NCBI GenBank assembly: GCA_963705525.1
Contig: CAVPJW010000004.1
Span: 496,001-560,000 of the forward strand
DNA length: 64,000 bases
Direction of reading: 5' to 3'
Source: CAVPJW01 sp963705525
GTDB taxonomy: Bacteria > Acidobacteriota > Vicinamibacteria > Vicinamibacterales > CAVPJW01
Shown: positions 1 to 7,961 of the stretch, one piece after another
Layout of the letters: each line of letters starts with the position of its first letter
Numbering within the stretch: the first letter of the stretch is position 1
The notes under the pieces: model-generated
The model's input: the letters and a program-made list of their open reading frames with translations, nothing else
Told to the model about the DNA's origin: nothing
Databases searched by the model: none
Position numbers and translations under genes: made by a program

Positions 1-43
1 CGGCGGGTCCGGCCCCCACGATGATCAGATCGTGAACGGTCAT
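1..43 (-). CDS. FAD/NAD(P)-dependent oxidoreductase, N-terminus only
   Basis: Read on the minus strand, an ATG at position 43 opens a frame that runs off the left edge and encodes MTVHDLIIVGAGPA. This is a beta strand followed by a glycine-rich dinucleotide-binding turn, as found at the N-terminus of flavoprotein oxidoreductases; thioredoxin reductases begin very similarly. Only 14 codons are present, so the exact enzyme cannot be named. It is transcribed divergently from the S9 peptidase, with about 140 bp of shared upstream DNA (44-184). Confidence 0.55.
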   Translation of the reverse strand, partial: MTVHDLIIVGAGPA

Positions 44-184
44 ATGTCGGTGGTCCCGCGAACGTGTGCGGCCACCATGGTCGGCCGGCCGCACATCCAC
101 ATTGCCCAGCATCTTGACACAATCGAGCGTCCGTCGGCCCGGACCGAGCGGGGTAGAATGCGTGTCGTCCAAGGAGCCCTCGCC

Positions 185-2356
185 ATGTCACATCCTCACC
201 GCTTCGTGGTCGTCTCCATCGCTCTCGTGATCGCCACCCTCGCCGTGACAGGTGCGCAGGGGCGTCGGCCGATCGCCGAAACGGACCTGCTGAAGTTCGT
301 CTGGGCCGCCGATCCGCAGGTGTCGCCCGACGGCAAACAGATTGCGTTCGTTCGTGTTGTGGTGAATGAAGACGAAGATCGATATGAGCACGCCATCTGG
401 ACCGCGCCCGTCGACCGATCGCAGCCACCACGCCCCCTGACGACCGGCGTGCGGGACACCGCGCCCCGCTGGTCGCCGGACGGCCGCTGGCTCGCATTTC
501 TTCGTTCCGTGGACACGGATGGCAAGCCGCAGCCGGCGCAGTTGTTCGTCATGCCGACCGATGGTGGAGAGGCGCGCGCCGTCACCAACCTTCCGAAGGG
601 CGCCGCCGAGCCAGTCTGGTCGCCCGACAGCCGAATGGTGGCGTTCCAGTCCACGACGAGTCTGGAGGATCTGGAAAAACAGCAGGCGGAATCCCGCAAA
701 GACCAGCCGGGCTCCACCGAACCGAAAAAAAAGCGCGAGAGCGACGTCCGGATCATCACGCGTGCGGTGTATCGATCGAACGGCAGAGGCTATCTCGATG
801 CGGAACGTCACTCGCACATCTGGACGATAGCGATCCCTGCGGAAGGCGAGTCTCCAGCACCGACGCAGATCACCCGCGGGCAATTCGATGAGAACGATGT
901 CGTCTGGAGCCCCGACGGCGCGCGGTTGTTCTACACCTCAAACCGGGTCGATGAGGCGTACTACCTTGCCCAGGACGCCGATCTGTACGCCGTGCCATCG
1001 ACGGGCGGCGAGGCGCAGCTCATTGCCTCGATCGACGGCCAGATCGCCAATCCCGTCCCGTCGTCGGACGGCAAACGCATCGCCTTCATCGGCACCCTGT
1101 CCGGCACACCGCTTCGTTCGTACAGCGAGGCCGACCTCTTCGTGACGGACAGCACCGCGGGAGCCACGCCCGTCAACCTGACGACGGGATATGACTTCGA
1201 CATCGATGGCGGCATCGGCGGCGATCAACGCGCGCCTCGCGGGACCGCTCATTCGACCGCGATCTGGACGAGCGACGGCAAGGGCATCATCGTCGTGACG
1301 AGCGCGCACGGCAGCGCGAATTTGACGCGCATCGATGCGGCGACAGGAGCCGTGTCCCCGATCACCGATGGCGCACGTGATGTGATCTCCTACACGGCCA
1401 GTCGCGATGGCAACAGGCTCGCGCTGCTGGTGTCCACGCCGACCAGTGTTGGTGACATCTTCACGACCACTCTCTCCGGGTCGTCGTCTACGCTCGAACG
1501 CGTGACGTCGTTGAACGACAACCTCTTCGGCCAGCTCGCCGTGAGCGAGCCCGAGGAGATTTGGTATACGACCTTCGACGGGCGGAAGATTCAGGGCTGG
1601 ATCCTGAAACCTCCCGATTTCGATTCATCGAAGAAATATCCGTTCATTCTCGAAATTCATGGCGGGCCGCACGCCGCATATGGGAATACGTTCACGCATG
1701 AGTTCTCGTGGCTCGCGGCCCGTGGTTACGTCGTGCTGTACACCAATCCGCGCGGCAGCACGTCATACGGCCAGGAATTCGGCAACCTCATTCAGTATCA
1801 CTATCCCGGTGACGACTATCGCGATCTGATGGCTGGCGTCGATGAGGTCCTCAAACGCGGATACCTCGATGCCAAGCGTCTCGGGGTCACCGGCGGGAGT
1901 GGTGGCGGCGTGTTGACGAACTGGACGATCACGCACACCAATCGATTCGCCGCCGCGGTCTCGCAGCGATCCATCGCCGACTGGTCGGGCTTCTGGTACA
2001 CCGCCGACTTCACGCTCTACACGCCGACCTGGTTCAAAGCCGCGCCGTGGGAGGACACCGACGACTTTCGAGAACGATCTCCCATCACACACATCGCCAG
2101 CGTGATGACGCCGTTGATGCTCGTGGAGGGCGAAGCCGACTTGCGCACGCCTCCGTCCGACGGCGGAGAGCAGATGTTCCGCGCCTTGAAGTATCTGAAG
2201 CGTCCGGTGGTCATGGTCCGGTTCCCCGATGAAACGCACGAGCTCTCTCGATCCGGAAAACCCTGGCACCGCATCGAGCGGCTGCGCCACATCGCCGGCT
2301 GGCTCGACAAGTACCTGCTGGGGAAAGACGCGGGAACGTACGCGCTTCCAGAATAA
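185..2356 (+). CDS. Secreted S9-family prolyl oligopeptidase-like serine peptidase
   Basis: This 723-residue protein has a hydrophobic signal peptide (about residues 5-26), an N-terminal beta-propeller with repeated WSPDG/SPDG blades typical of TolB/WD40-like S9 propellers, and a C-terminal alpha/beta-hydrolase domain. The nucleophile lies in GGSGGG (Ser572), the acid in GEADLRTP (Asp652) and the base in DETHELSR (His685), so the triad is complete. Family members cleave short peptides or acyl-aminoacyl peptides, here probably in the periplasm. The ATG at 185 is preferred over an in-frame ATG at 32 because AAGGAG lies just upstream and the signal peptide then starts correctly. A charged insert (about residues 160-185, EKQQAESRKDQ and KKKRESD) interrupts the propeller. 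It appears monocistronic, with a terminator hairpin right after it. Confidence 0.9.
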   Translation: MSHPHRFVVVSIALVIATLAVTGAQGRRPIAETDLLKFVWAADPQVSPDGKQIAFVRVVVNEDEDRYEHAIWTAPVDRSQPPRPLTTGVRDTAPRWSPDGRWLAFLRSVDTDGKPQPAQLFVMPTDGGEARAVTNLPKGAAEPVWSPDSRMVAFQSTTSLEDLEKQQAESRKDQPGSTEPKKKRESDVRIITRAVYRSNGRGYLDAERHSHIWTIAIPAEGESPAPTQITRGQFDENDVVWSPDGARLFYTSNRVDEAYYLAQDADLYAVPSTGGEAQLIASIDGQIANPVPSSDGKRIAFIGTLSGTPLRSYSEADLFVTDSTAGATPVNLTTGYDFDIDGGIGGDQRAPRGTAHSTAIWTSDGKGIIVVTSAHGSANLTRIDAATGAVSPITDGARDVISYTASRDGNRLALLVSTPTSVGDIFTTTLSGSSSTLERVTSLNDNLFGQLAVSEPEEIWYTTFDGRKIQGWILKPPDFDSSKKYPFILEIHGGPHAAYGNTFTHEFSWLAARGYVVLYTNPRGSTSYGQEFGNLIQYHYPGDDYRDLMAGVDEVLKRGYLDAKRLGVTGGSGGGVLTNWTITHTNRFAAAVSQRSIADWSGFWYTADFTLYTPTWFKAAPWEDTDDFRERSPITHIASVMTPLMLVEGEADLRTPPSDGGEQMFRALKYLKRPVVMVRFPDETHELSRSGKPWHRIERLRHIAGWLDKYLLGKDAGTYALPE

Positions 2357-2363
2357 GTAGAAC

Positions 2364-2385
2364 GCCGACCAAGTCGGTCGGCTTT
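2364..2385 (+). terminator. Rho-independent terminator of the S9 peptidase gene
   Basis: A 7-bp perfect stem, GCCGACC / GGTCGGC with loop AAGTC, starts 8 bases after the stop codon and is followed by TTT. The T-tract is short, so termination may be partial. Confidence 0.55.
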
Positions 2386-2567
2386 ATCCAACCTGGACAG
2401 CCGTGGTGCCCGGTCGGCGGGGACAAATGCCCGCCCACTGGAAAACCAGCAGGAAACAGCCGAGATTTGGCTATGATCGTGCCCGAACTCAGACTGGCCG
2501 TCATCCGTCCTGTCCCGTTCGGGACGCGGCTGGGCGGCACCCGAGTGTCCTGTCGTCAAGGAGAGCG

Positions 2568-4688
2568 ATGCGTATGCACGCACCGATCAAGTACGTCGAA
2601 AAAGGCGTGAGCGTAGCGGCCAACGGGGCCTGGTCCGTCTTTCAGTTCCTGAACAGTTTCAACCAGCGGCCATCGTTCATCCCGAAGTGGTCGGAGAAGC
2701 CCCTTCTGAAGTCGTACGAGAAGACCAAGCCGCCGCTCGGCTGGCCCCGCCAGACCGATTCGCTCTGTCCCGTCTGCGTGCGCGAAGCTCGTCAGGAGAT
2801 TCTCGACGGCAAGAAGGATGTCAGCATCCTCCTGAACGAGAAGGTCGGCGAGATCAAGGCGACCATTCTCGAACGCGACGGCAAGATCCTGATGGTCAAG
2901 GACTGCCCGATTCACGGCCACTTCGAAGACGTCATGGCCATCGACACCGCGTTCTTCAAGCACCTCGAAGAGGTGTTCCCGGGACGCGACATCCGCGCGC
3001 ACAACGACGAGACGCTCCACAACCACGGCAGCAGCACCATCAAGCACGGACGCGGCTCGGTGCTCACCGTGGATCTGACGAACCGCTGCAACATGATGTG
3101 CGACCCCTGCTTCATGGACGCGAACCAGGTCGGGTTCGTCCACGAGCTCTCGTGGGAAGACATCCAAATGGTGCTGGACAACGCGATCAGCATCAAGCCG
3201 CGGCGCCAGATGTCGGTGCAGTTCTCCGGCGGCGAGCCGACGATCTCGCCGTATTTCCTCGACGCGGTGCGGTATGCGCGCAAGGTGGGCTACAACAGCG
3301 TGCAGGCTGCCACCAACGGCATCGAGTTCGCCAAGAGCCCTGAGTTCGCCAAGGCCGCCGCTGAGGCGGGGCTTCGCTACGCTTACCTGCAGTTCGACGG
3401 CATCGGCAACGCCGCCAATTCGCATCGCCGCGTCGGCAACCTCTTCGACGTGAAGCTGCGTGCGATCGAGAATTTGTACAACGCCGGCGTCGACATCGTG
3501 CCGGTCGTCACGATCGTCAACGGCGTGAACAACGAGCAGGTCGGTCGGATCATCGAGTTCGCGCTCGACAACCCGAAGAAGATCAACTTCCTCTCGTTCC
3601 AGCCGGTGAGCTTCACCGGCCGTGACGAGGAAATCACCGACGAGCGGCGTCACGCGCAGCGCTACACGCTGTCGCACCTCGCCCACGACGTGAAGAACCA
3701 GACCGGTCTGGGCGAACCCACCCGCGACTGGTTCCCCATTTCCTTCATGGGCACCTTCACCGACTGGGCCGACGTCGTCCATGGACCGGACACGCAGTGG
3801 GGTCAGCTGACCTGCGGCTGCCATCCGAACTGCGGCGTCGGCATGGGTGTGATGATCGACAAGGAAACGAAGGAGGCCGTCCCCGTGACGGCGTTCCTGA
3901 AGGCCGAGCAGCTGGCCAAGGACCTCGCGAAGGTCAACGACGCGGCCCGTGGCAAGTTCCTGTCGGTCGTGGGACTCGCCCTCGCGGTCGTCCGCAACTA
4001 TGACCCGTTCAAGTCGCCGACGCACTTCAAGCTCACCGACCTCTTGAAGAAGTTCGACAAGACGTTCGGGGCGACGAAGAAGGCGCAGTCGGGTGGCTAC
4101 GGCAAGGTCGAAGGCGATCGGACGGCGGACGACATCGCGAAGCGCCGCGCCGACCGCTGGAACTTCCTGTTCATCGCAGGCATGTGGTTCCAGGATCTCT
4201 TCAACTACGACTTCCGCAGGACGGAGATGTGCATCATCCCGTACGCCACGCAGCAAGGCGAGATTTCGTTCTGCGCCTACAACACGGGGATCGGGTGGCG
4301 GAACATCATCGAGAAGATGCACATGACGGCCACACTGACGAAGTGGTACGAGGAGCACGGCCGCCACGAGATCTTCGCGGGCGGCAAGAGCGTGCAGCTC
4401 GAGTCGAAGAATCATTCGCTGGCGCTCAACCCGGTCGCCGTGGCGGCGGGTGAGCAGCAGGACCTCGTCCTGGCCGGCGTCGCACGCAACGCACGCGAGG
4501 AGAAGATCGCCGCGCGGGCGCGAACGCACGAGAAAGACCTCGAAGGCAGCCTGAAGGACGCGGCGCACCACCGCCAGATGGAGCAGCTCTACCGGCAGCA
4601 TGTGCTGAAGGAGGCACCGGCCCCTCCCGTCATTCAGATTGCGGGACTCAAAGGCACGCCGAAGCCCGAGCCGACCACCGTCGGCTGA
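2568..4688 (+). CDS. Radical SAM protein of the MJ0619 (Tes/Mss-like) family; candidate membrane-spanning-lipid synthase
   Basis: This 706-residue protein carries the radical SAM cluster motif CNMMCDPC (Cys174, Cys178, Cys181) and the SAM-binding glycine motif FSGGEPT. Ahead of it is a small ribbon with LCPVC (67-70) and CPIH (113-116), as in MJ0619-type enzymes, where this region binds a metal. C-terminal cysteines CGCHPNC (416-422), Cys555 and Cys569 look like ligands for auxiliary Fe-S clusters. Archaeal Tes and related bacterial enzymes with this layout join lipid tails to make membrane-spanning lipids, and Acidobacteria are known for iso-diabolic acid, so that role is a reasonable inference. 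The older database name for the family, a pterin methyltransferase, is an alternative. ATG 2568 follows AAGGAG; the ATG at 2574 is also possible. The gene stands alone, ending in a very strong terminator. Confidence 0.7.
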   Translation: MRMHAPIKYVEKGVSVAANGAWSVFQFLNSFNQRPSFIPKWSEKPLLKSYEKTKPPLGWPRQTDSLCPVCVREARQEILDGKKDVSILLNEKVGEIKATILERDGKILMVKDCPIHGHFEDVMAIDTAFFKHLEEVFPGRDIRAHNDETLHNHGSSTIKHGRGSVLTVDLTNRCNMMCDPCFMDANQVGFVHELSWEDIQMVLDNAISIKPRRQMSVQFSGGEPTISPYFLDAVRYARKVGYNSVQAATNGIEFAKSPEFAKAAAEAGLRYAYLQFDGIGNAANSHRRVGNLFDVKLRAIENLYNAGVDIVPVVTIVNGVNNEQVGRIIEFALDNPKKINFLSFQPVSFTGRDEEITDERRHAQRYTLSHLAHDVKNQTGLGEPTRDWFPISFMGTFTDWADVVHGPDTQWGQLTCGCHPNCGVGMGVMIDKETKEAVPVTAFLKAEQLAKDLAKVNDAARGKFLSVVGLALAVVRNYDPFKSPTHFKLTDLLKKFDKTFGATKKAQSGGYGKVEGDRTADDIAKRRADRWNFLFIAGMWFQDLFNYDFRRTEMCIIPYATQQGEISFCAYNTGIGWRNIIEKMHMTATLTKWYEEHGRHEIFAGGKSVQLESKNHSLALNPVAVAAGEQQDLVLAGVARNAREEKIAARARTHEKDLEGSLKDAAHHRQMEQLYRQHVLKEAPAPPVIQIAGLKGTPKPEPTTVG

Positions 4689-4710
4689 TTCAGGTCCCAT
4701 CAAGAAACAG

Positions 4711-4743
4711 AAAGGGCGGGTGGATGTCCACCCGCCCTTTTTT
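4711..4743 (+). terminator. Strong rho-independent terminator
   Basis: A perfect 14-bp inverted repeat (4711-4724 with 4727-4740) encloses a TG loop and ends in a run of T. It lies 22 bases after the radical SAM stop. The AAAGGG / CCCTTT ends also allow it to serve the convergent gene on the minus strand. Confidence 0.9.
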
Positions 4744-4772
4744 ATTGGGTACCGTGAGGGCCCGGAGAATCG

Positions 4773-5432
4773 TCAGCGTCGCGTGCGTGGCGCGGGACCC
4801 GGGCGATATTCGACGCGGACGTTGCTGATCACCGCAATCGGTCGGCCGGGAGCCGAATACGTCGAGTCGCCATCCAGCCGCCCCACTGCGAGCTTCTCAC
4901 CCAGGATCGACACCTCGTTCTCGACCTGCGGAATCGTGATCGTGACGCGCTCGGTTCCAGTCGGTGCGACGGCCTTGAACCCGCCCGGAAGCGCACCTCC
5001 AAGGATGCGGTCGACGAGATCCGTGGCCTTCCTGAACTCGCTTTGCACCACGGCGCGCTCAATCAGCGTATTGTCCATAGCCAGGACGCCGATCGTGGCG
5101 GTGTAGCGAGCGTACGCCTGATTGGTCCGGACTTCGGTTTCCGAGTAGGTGTGGCGGTTGTGAAGATCGAAGAACAGCTTCGTCGTGCCGCGATGGGGTG
5201 GAAGCTTGATGAGAACGCCCGCCTTGGGATCCGCGCCGGTAAGGATGTCGCAGAACGACCGCTTGGTGGACGCGCCGATTCCCAGCACAGAAGGGCATAT
5301 CATGTCGGCGGCGACGGTCTTGACGCTGGTCGTGGGGGTGGTGGCCTTTGTTGGTGGGCGTTTCTTCGTCTGCGCATCGGCAAACGACGCGCACGCCACG
5401 ACCAGAGCGACCGCAAGCGAGCAGGCGCGCAT
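4773..5432 (-). CDS. Secreted hypothetical protein
   Basis: This 219-residue protein has a clear signal peptide (MRACSLAVALVVACASFADAQ, cleavage near residue 20), a Lys/Thr-rich linker, and a compact domain rich in beta strands. I recognise no family. Cysteines in DMICPSVLG and RSFCDILTG could form a disulfide. The segments TERVTITIPQVENEV and ISNVRVEYRPG look like strands of a small beta sandwich. It converges on the radical SAM gene across the terminator at 4711-4743. Only 65 bp separate it from the folE stop upstream on the same strand, so the two may be co-transcribed. Export to periplasm or surface is the only role supported. Confidence 0.7.
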   Translation of the reverse strand: MRACSLAVALVVACASFADAQTKKRPPTKATTPTTSVKTVAADMICPSVLGIGASTKRSFCDILTGADPKAGVLIKLPPHRGTTKLFFDLHNRHTYSETEVRTNQAYARYTATIGVLAMDNTLIERAVVQSEFRKATDLVDRILGGALPGGFKAVAPTGTERVTITIPQVENEVSILGEKLAVGRLDGDSTYSAPGRPIAVISNVRVEYRPGPAPRTRR

Positions 5433-5497
5433 GCGCTCAGTATAACCGCCGCGTCGACGATGATGTAGCTGCAGAGAAAGATGAGGCGATCAACGCG

Positions 5498-6103
5498 TCA
5501 GACGTCGGCGAGGCAGGCGACGGCATCCTTCGCCGATTCCATCGGAGGGGTGACGCTTCGGAGCCTCACGAGCTCGAGGAACTCCATTCGCGTTCTCGCA
5601 TTGTCGCGGAACGCTCCGAGCATCGTGCTCGTCACGGCGAACGAGTTCTGCTTTTCCACGCCGCGCATGGACATGCAGAGGTGCGTGGCTTCCATCACGA
5701 CGGCAACCCCCAGCGGCGCGACCTTCTCGCTGATGGTCTCGGCGATTTGGGCGGTCAGCCGCTCCTGAATCTGCAACCGCCGGCTGAAGATCTCGACGAG
5801 CCGGGGAATCTTGCTGAGGCCGATGACGCGATCGCGCGGGATGTAGGCCACGTGACACTTACCGAAGAACGGCAGCAGATGATGTTCACAGAGGCTGTAG
5901 AAGTCGATGTCCTTTACGATCACCATCTCGCTATAATCGACCGTGAAGAGCGCGCCGTTCAGCACCTGATCGACGTCCATGTCGTAGCCGCTCGTGAGGA
6001 ACCGGAGCGAGCGCTCGACGCGGGCCGGCGTATTGACGAGCCCTTCCCTCTCTGGATCCTCGCCAAGCTCGACGAGCATCTGTCTGATGAGTTCCTTCAT
6101 CAT
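5498..6103 (-). CDS. folE: GTP cyclohydrolase I
   Basis: FolE converts GTP to 7,8-dihydroneopterin triphosphate, the first step of tetrahydrofolate and pterin synthesis, as a cytoplasmic decamer. The 201-residue protein has the family signature with zinc ligands Cys72 and His75 in LCEHHLLPF and Cys143 in HLCMSMRGV, and the pterin-site stretch YIPRDRVIGLSKI. The N-terminus matches short bacterial forms. About 20 C-terminal residues after FLELVRLR exceed the usual end of the fold. An A/T-rich TAAAAT lies at 6110-6115 on the minus strand, just ahead of the start, and could be a -10 element, which would imply an extremely short leader. Confidence 0.96.
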   Translation of the reverse strand: MMKELIRQMLVELGEDPEREGLVNTPARVERSLRFLTSGYDMDVDQVLNGALFTVDYSEMVIVKDIDFYSLCEHHLLPFFGKCHVAYIPRDRVIGLSKIPRLVEIFSRRLQIQERLTAQIAETISEKVAPLGVAVVMEATHLCMSMRGVEKQNSFAVTSTMLGAFRDNARTRMEFLELVRLRSVTPPMESAKDAVACLADV

Positions 6104-6125
6104 CGGGTCATTTTACCTCACATGG

Positions 6126-6887
6126 ATGCTGTCCTTTTCGGGCAGGAGTGCACCAGGCACGGCCTGCGGTGCGGTCGTTTCAGTGGCGGCGCCACAGACG
6201 ACTGCCAGCGTGCCGTCACCTGCGAACGACGATCCCGATACGCTCTATGCGCATCGCGCGGATCCGGCGAGCGCCGCACGCGCAGCCGACATCTGGACCG
6301 CGGCAATTACACGGAATCCCAAGGACTTCGAAGCGGCCTGGAAACTCGCACGCGCCCGGTATTGGCTTGGCAGTCACGTCGCGCCCGATCAGCAGAAGCG
6401 GACGCTCGAATCCGGGATCGACGCAGCCCGCCTGGCGATCGCGGCCCAGCCGTCGAGGCCCGAAGGACACTTCTGGCTGGCGGCGAACATGGGCGCACTG
6501 GCTGAGTCGTTCGGTCTGCGCCAGGGCATCAAGTACCGCGGTCAGATTCGAGAGGCGCTCGAAACAGTGCTGAAGATCGACCCGGCGTTTCAAAAAGGTT
6601 CCGCCGACCGCGCACTGGGCAGATGGTACTTCAAGGTGCCGGGACTCTTCGGCGGCAGCAACAAGAAATCAGAAGAGCACCTGCGACGCTCGTTGACCTA
6701 CGATCCCCACAGCACGGCCTCGAGGTATTTTCTCGCGGAGACCCTGTACGACATGAATCGAAACGCCGAGGCGCGGGCAGAGCTGCAGAAGGTGATCGAC
6801 GCACCGCTCGATCCTGACTGGACACCGGAGGATCAGGAGTTCAAGCAGAAGGCGAAGGTGATGCTGGAAAAGATCGGGAAGAAATAG
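6126..6887 (+). CDS. TPR-repeat protein, probably exported
   Basis: About 253 residues. After a short, rather polar N-terminus (weak signal peptide, or lipoprotein-like through the Cys in GTACGAVV), the protein consists of helical tetratricopeptide-type repeats: AAWKLARARYWLG, EGHFWLAANMGALA, ADRALGRWYFKVPG, SRYFLAETLYDMN. The pattern resembles the TRAP-transporter T-component (TatT-like) group, but no transporter genes adjoin, so the general label is kept. The start is uncertain: ATG 6126 was chosen because earlier in-frame starts (5994, 6087) lie inside the divergent folE gene. No clear ribosome-binding site is visible. It converges with the hydroxyacyl-CoA dehydrogenase gene, with a palindromic repeat between them. 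Confidence 0.7.
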   Translation: MLSFSGRSAPGTACGAVVSVAAPQTTASVPSPANDDPDTLYAHRADPASAARAADIWTAAITRNPKDFEAAWKLARARYWLGSHVAPDQQKRTLESGIDAARLAIAAQPSRPEGHFWLAANMGALAESFGLRQGIKYRGQIREALETVLKIDPAFQKGSADRALGRWYFKVPGLFGGSNKKSEEHLRRSLTYDPHSTASRYFLAETLYDMNRNAEARAELQKVIDAPLDPDWTPEDQEFKQKAKVMLEKIGKK

Positions 6888-6890
6888 CGA

Positions 6891-6981
6891 AGTTCTTAGT
6901 GCTCAGTTCTTTGTGCTTAGGGTGCCAAAGAACGAAGCAATGAGCAGCGCACCAAGAACTGAGCACCAAGCACTAAGAACT
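6891..6981. repeat. Palindromic intergenic repeat between convergent genes
   Basis: The spacer between the TPR gene and the dehydrogenase is built almost entirely of inverted copies of AGTTCTTAGTGCT and GCTCAGTTCTTTGTGC. The outer arms (6891-6903 and 6969-6981) match perfectly over 13 bp and the inner arms match with one mismatch. The right arm overlaps the stop codon of the minus-strand gene. It should fold into a long hairpin in either transcript and may act as a bidirectional terminator or as a dispersed REP-like element. Confidence 0.7.
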
Positions 6982-7831
6982 ACTGGTATTCATAAAACCC
7001 CCTTCCACTCTTCTTCCCCAGCCTGCCGGCCAGCACCATTCGCTTGAGGAGCGGCGGCGGTGCATAGGCAGGCTCGCGAAACTCTTCGAACATGATGTTG
7101 GCGATGTAGTACGTCGTGTCGAGGCCGACGAAATCGAGCAGCGTGAACGGTCCCATCGGATAGCCACATCCGAGCTTCATGCCCTTGTCGATGTCCTCGA
7201 GCGAGCCGAGCCCATACTCGTAGGCGCGGACCGCCTCGAGCAGATACGGCACCAGCAGTCGATTCACGATGAAACCCGGGCGATCCGGCGCGGTGATCGG
7301 CTCCTTCCCCAGCGACTGCGCAAACGCAAAGACGACCTTGTAGGTCTCGTCGCTGGTCGTCAGGGCGCGGATGACCTCGACGAGCTTCATGAGCGGCACC
7401 GGGTTGAAGAAGTGCAGCCCCGCGAATCGATCGGGCCGCTTCGTCGCCGCCGCCAGCTCGGTAATGCAGAGCGACGAGGTATTGGAGACGATGATGGTGC
7501 CGGGCTTGACGGCGGCTTCGAGCGCCGCGTAGGTGCGCCTCTTCTCGTCGAGGTTTTCGACGATCGCCTCGATGACGATGTCGCAGTCCTTCATTGCGGC
7601 AAAGTCCGTGACCCCTGAAAGGTTGGCCAGCGTATGCTCGCGAACCTCGCTCGCGACTTTCCCTCGCGCGACGCCGTCGCTCAGGAACTTGTCGATGCGG
7701 CCCAGCCCCTTCTTCAACACCGCATCATCCACTTCGCGGACGATGGTCTTGTAGCCAGCCTGAGCCGACACCTGGGCGATGCCGGCGCCCATCAATCCGC
7801 AGCCCAGTACTCCGACGGTTTTGATTTCCAT
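6980..7831 (-). CDS. hbd: 3-hydroxyacyl-CoA (3-hydroxybutyryl-CoA) dehydrogenase
   Basis: This enzyme oxidises (S)-3-hydroxyacyl-CoA to 3-ketoacyl-CoA with NAD+, or the reverse. The 283-residue protein has the usual single-domain length. GCGLMG (10-15) is the NAD-binding turn, VSNTSSL is the conserved substrate loop, and HFFNPVPLMKLVE holds the catalytic pair His140 and Glu152. The C-terminal domain has the family's YPMGPFTLLD and GRLGKKSGRGFYEY. It lies downstream of a thiolase on the same strand, which fits beta-oxidation or acetoacetyl-CoA/butanoate metabolism. The 129-bp gap to the thiolase holds an unusual inverted repeat. Confidence 0.93.
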   Translation of the reverse strand: MEIKTVGVLGCGLMGAGIAQVSAQAGYKTIVREVDDAVLKKGLGRIDKFLSDGVARGKVASEVREHTLANLSGVTDFAAMKDCDIVIEAIVENLDEKRRTYAALEAAVKPGTIIVSNTSSLCITELAAATKRPDRFAGLHFFNPVPLMKLVEVIRALTTSDETYKVVFAFAQSLGKEPITAPDRPGFIVNRLLVPYLLEAVRAYEYGLGSLEDIDKGMKLGCGYPMGPFTLLDFVGLDTTYYIANIMFEEFREPAYAPPPLLKRMVLAGRLGKKSGRGFYEYQ

Positions 7832-7851
7832 ATCAACTCCTGTCGATCGAC

Positions 7852-7961
7852 AGTTTCAGAGTTGAAGGGTTGAAGAGTTCTACAGTTACAGACCGTAGAG
7901 AGTCCGATCTGAAACCCTGACTGAATCTTCAACTCTTTAGACTCTTGAGCTCTTCAACTTT
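7852..7961. repeat. GTTGAAG-type inverted repeat in the hbd-thiolase spacer
   Basis: The spacer contains GAGTTGAAGGGTTGAAGAG near 7859-7877, answered in inverse orientation by CTTCAACTC (7927-7935) and CTCTTCAACT (about 7950-7959). TTTCAGA/TCTGAAA is nested as well. Together they can form an imperfect hairpin upstream of hbd. The sequence is less GC-rich than the flanking genes and non-coding. It resembles the spacer at 6891-6981 in style but not in sequence. Confidence 0.55.

Noticed and set aside
114..159. TTGACA and TAGAAT ahead of the S9 peptidase
   Set aside because: They are 34 bases apart, double the usual spacing, so they were not called as one promoter.
2556..4703. A 715-codon open frame antisense to the radical SAM gene
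   Set aside because: It is Arg/Val/Leu/Asp-rich with no family motif and mirrors the GC-rich third positions of the real gene; the opposite strand has the full radical SAM signature and a ribosome-binding site.
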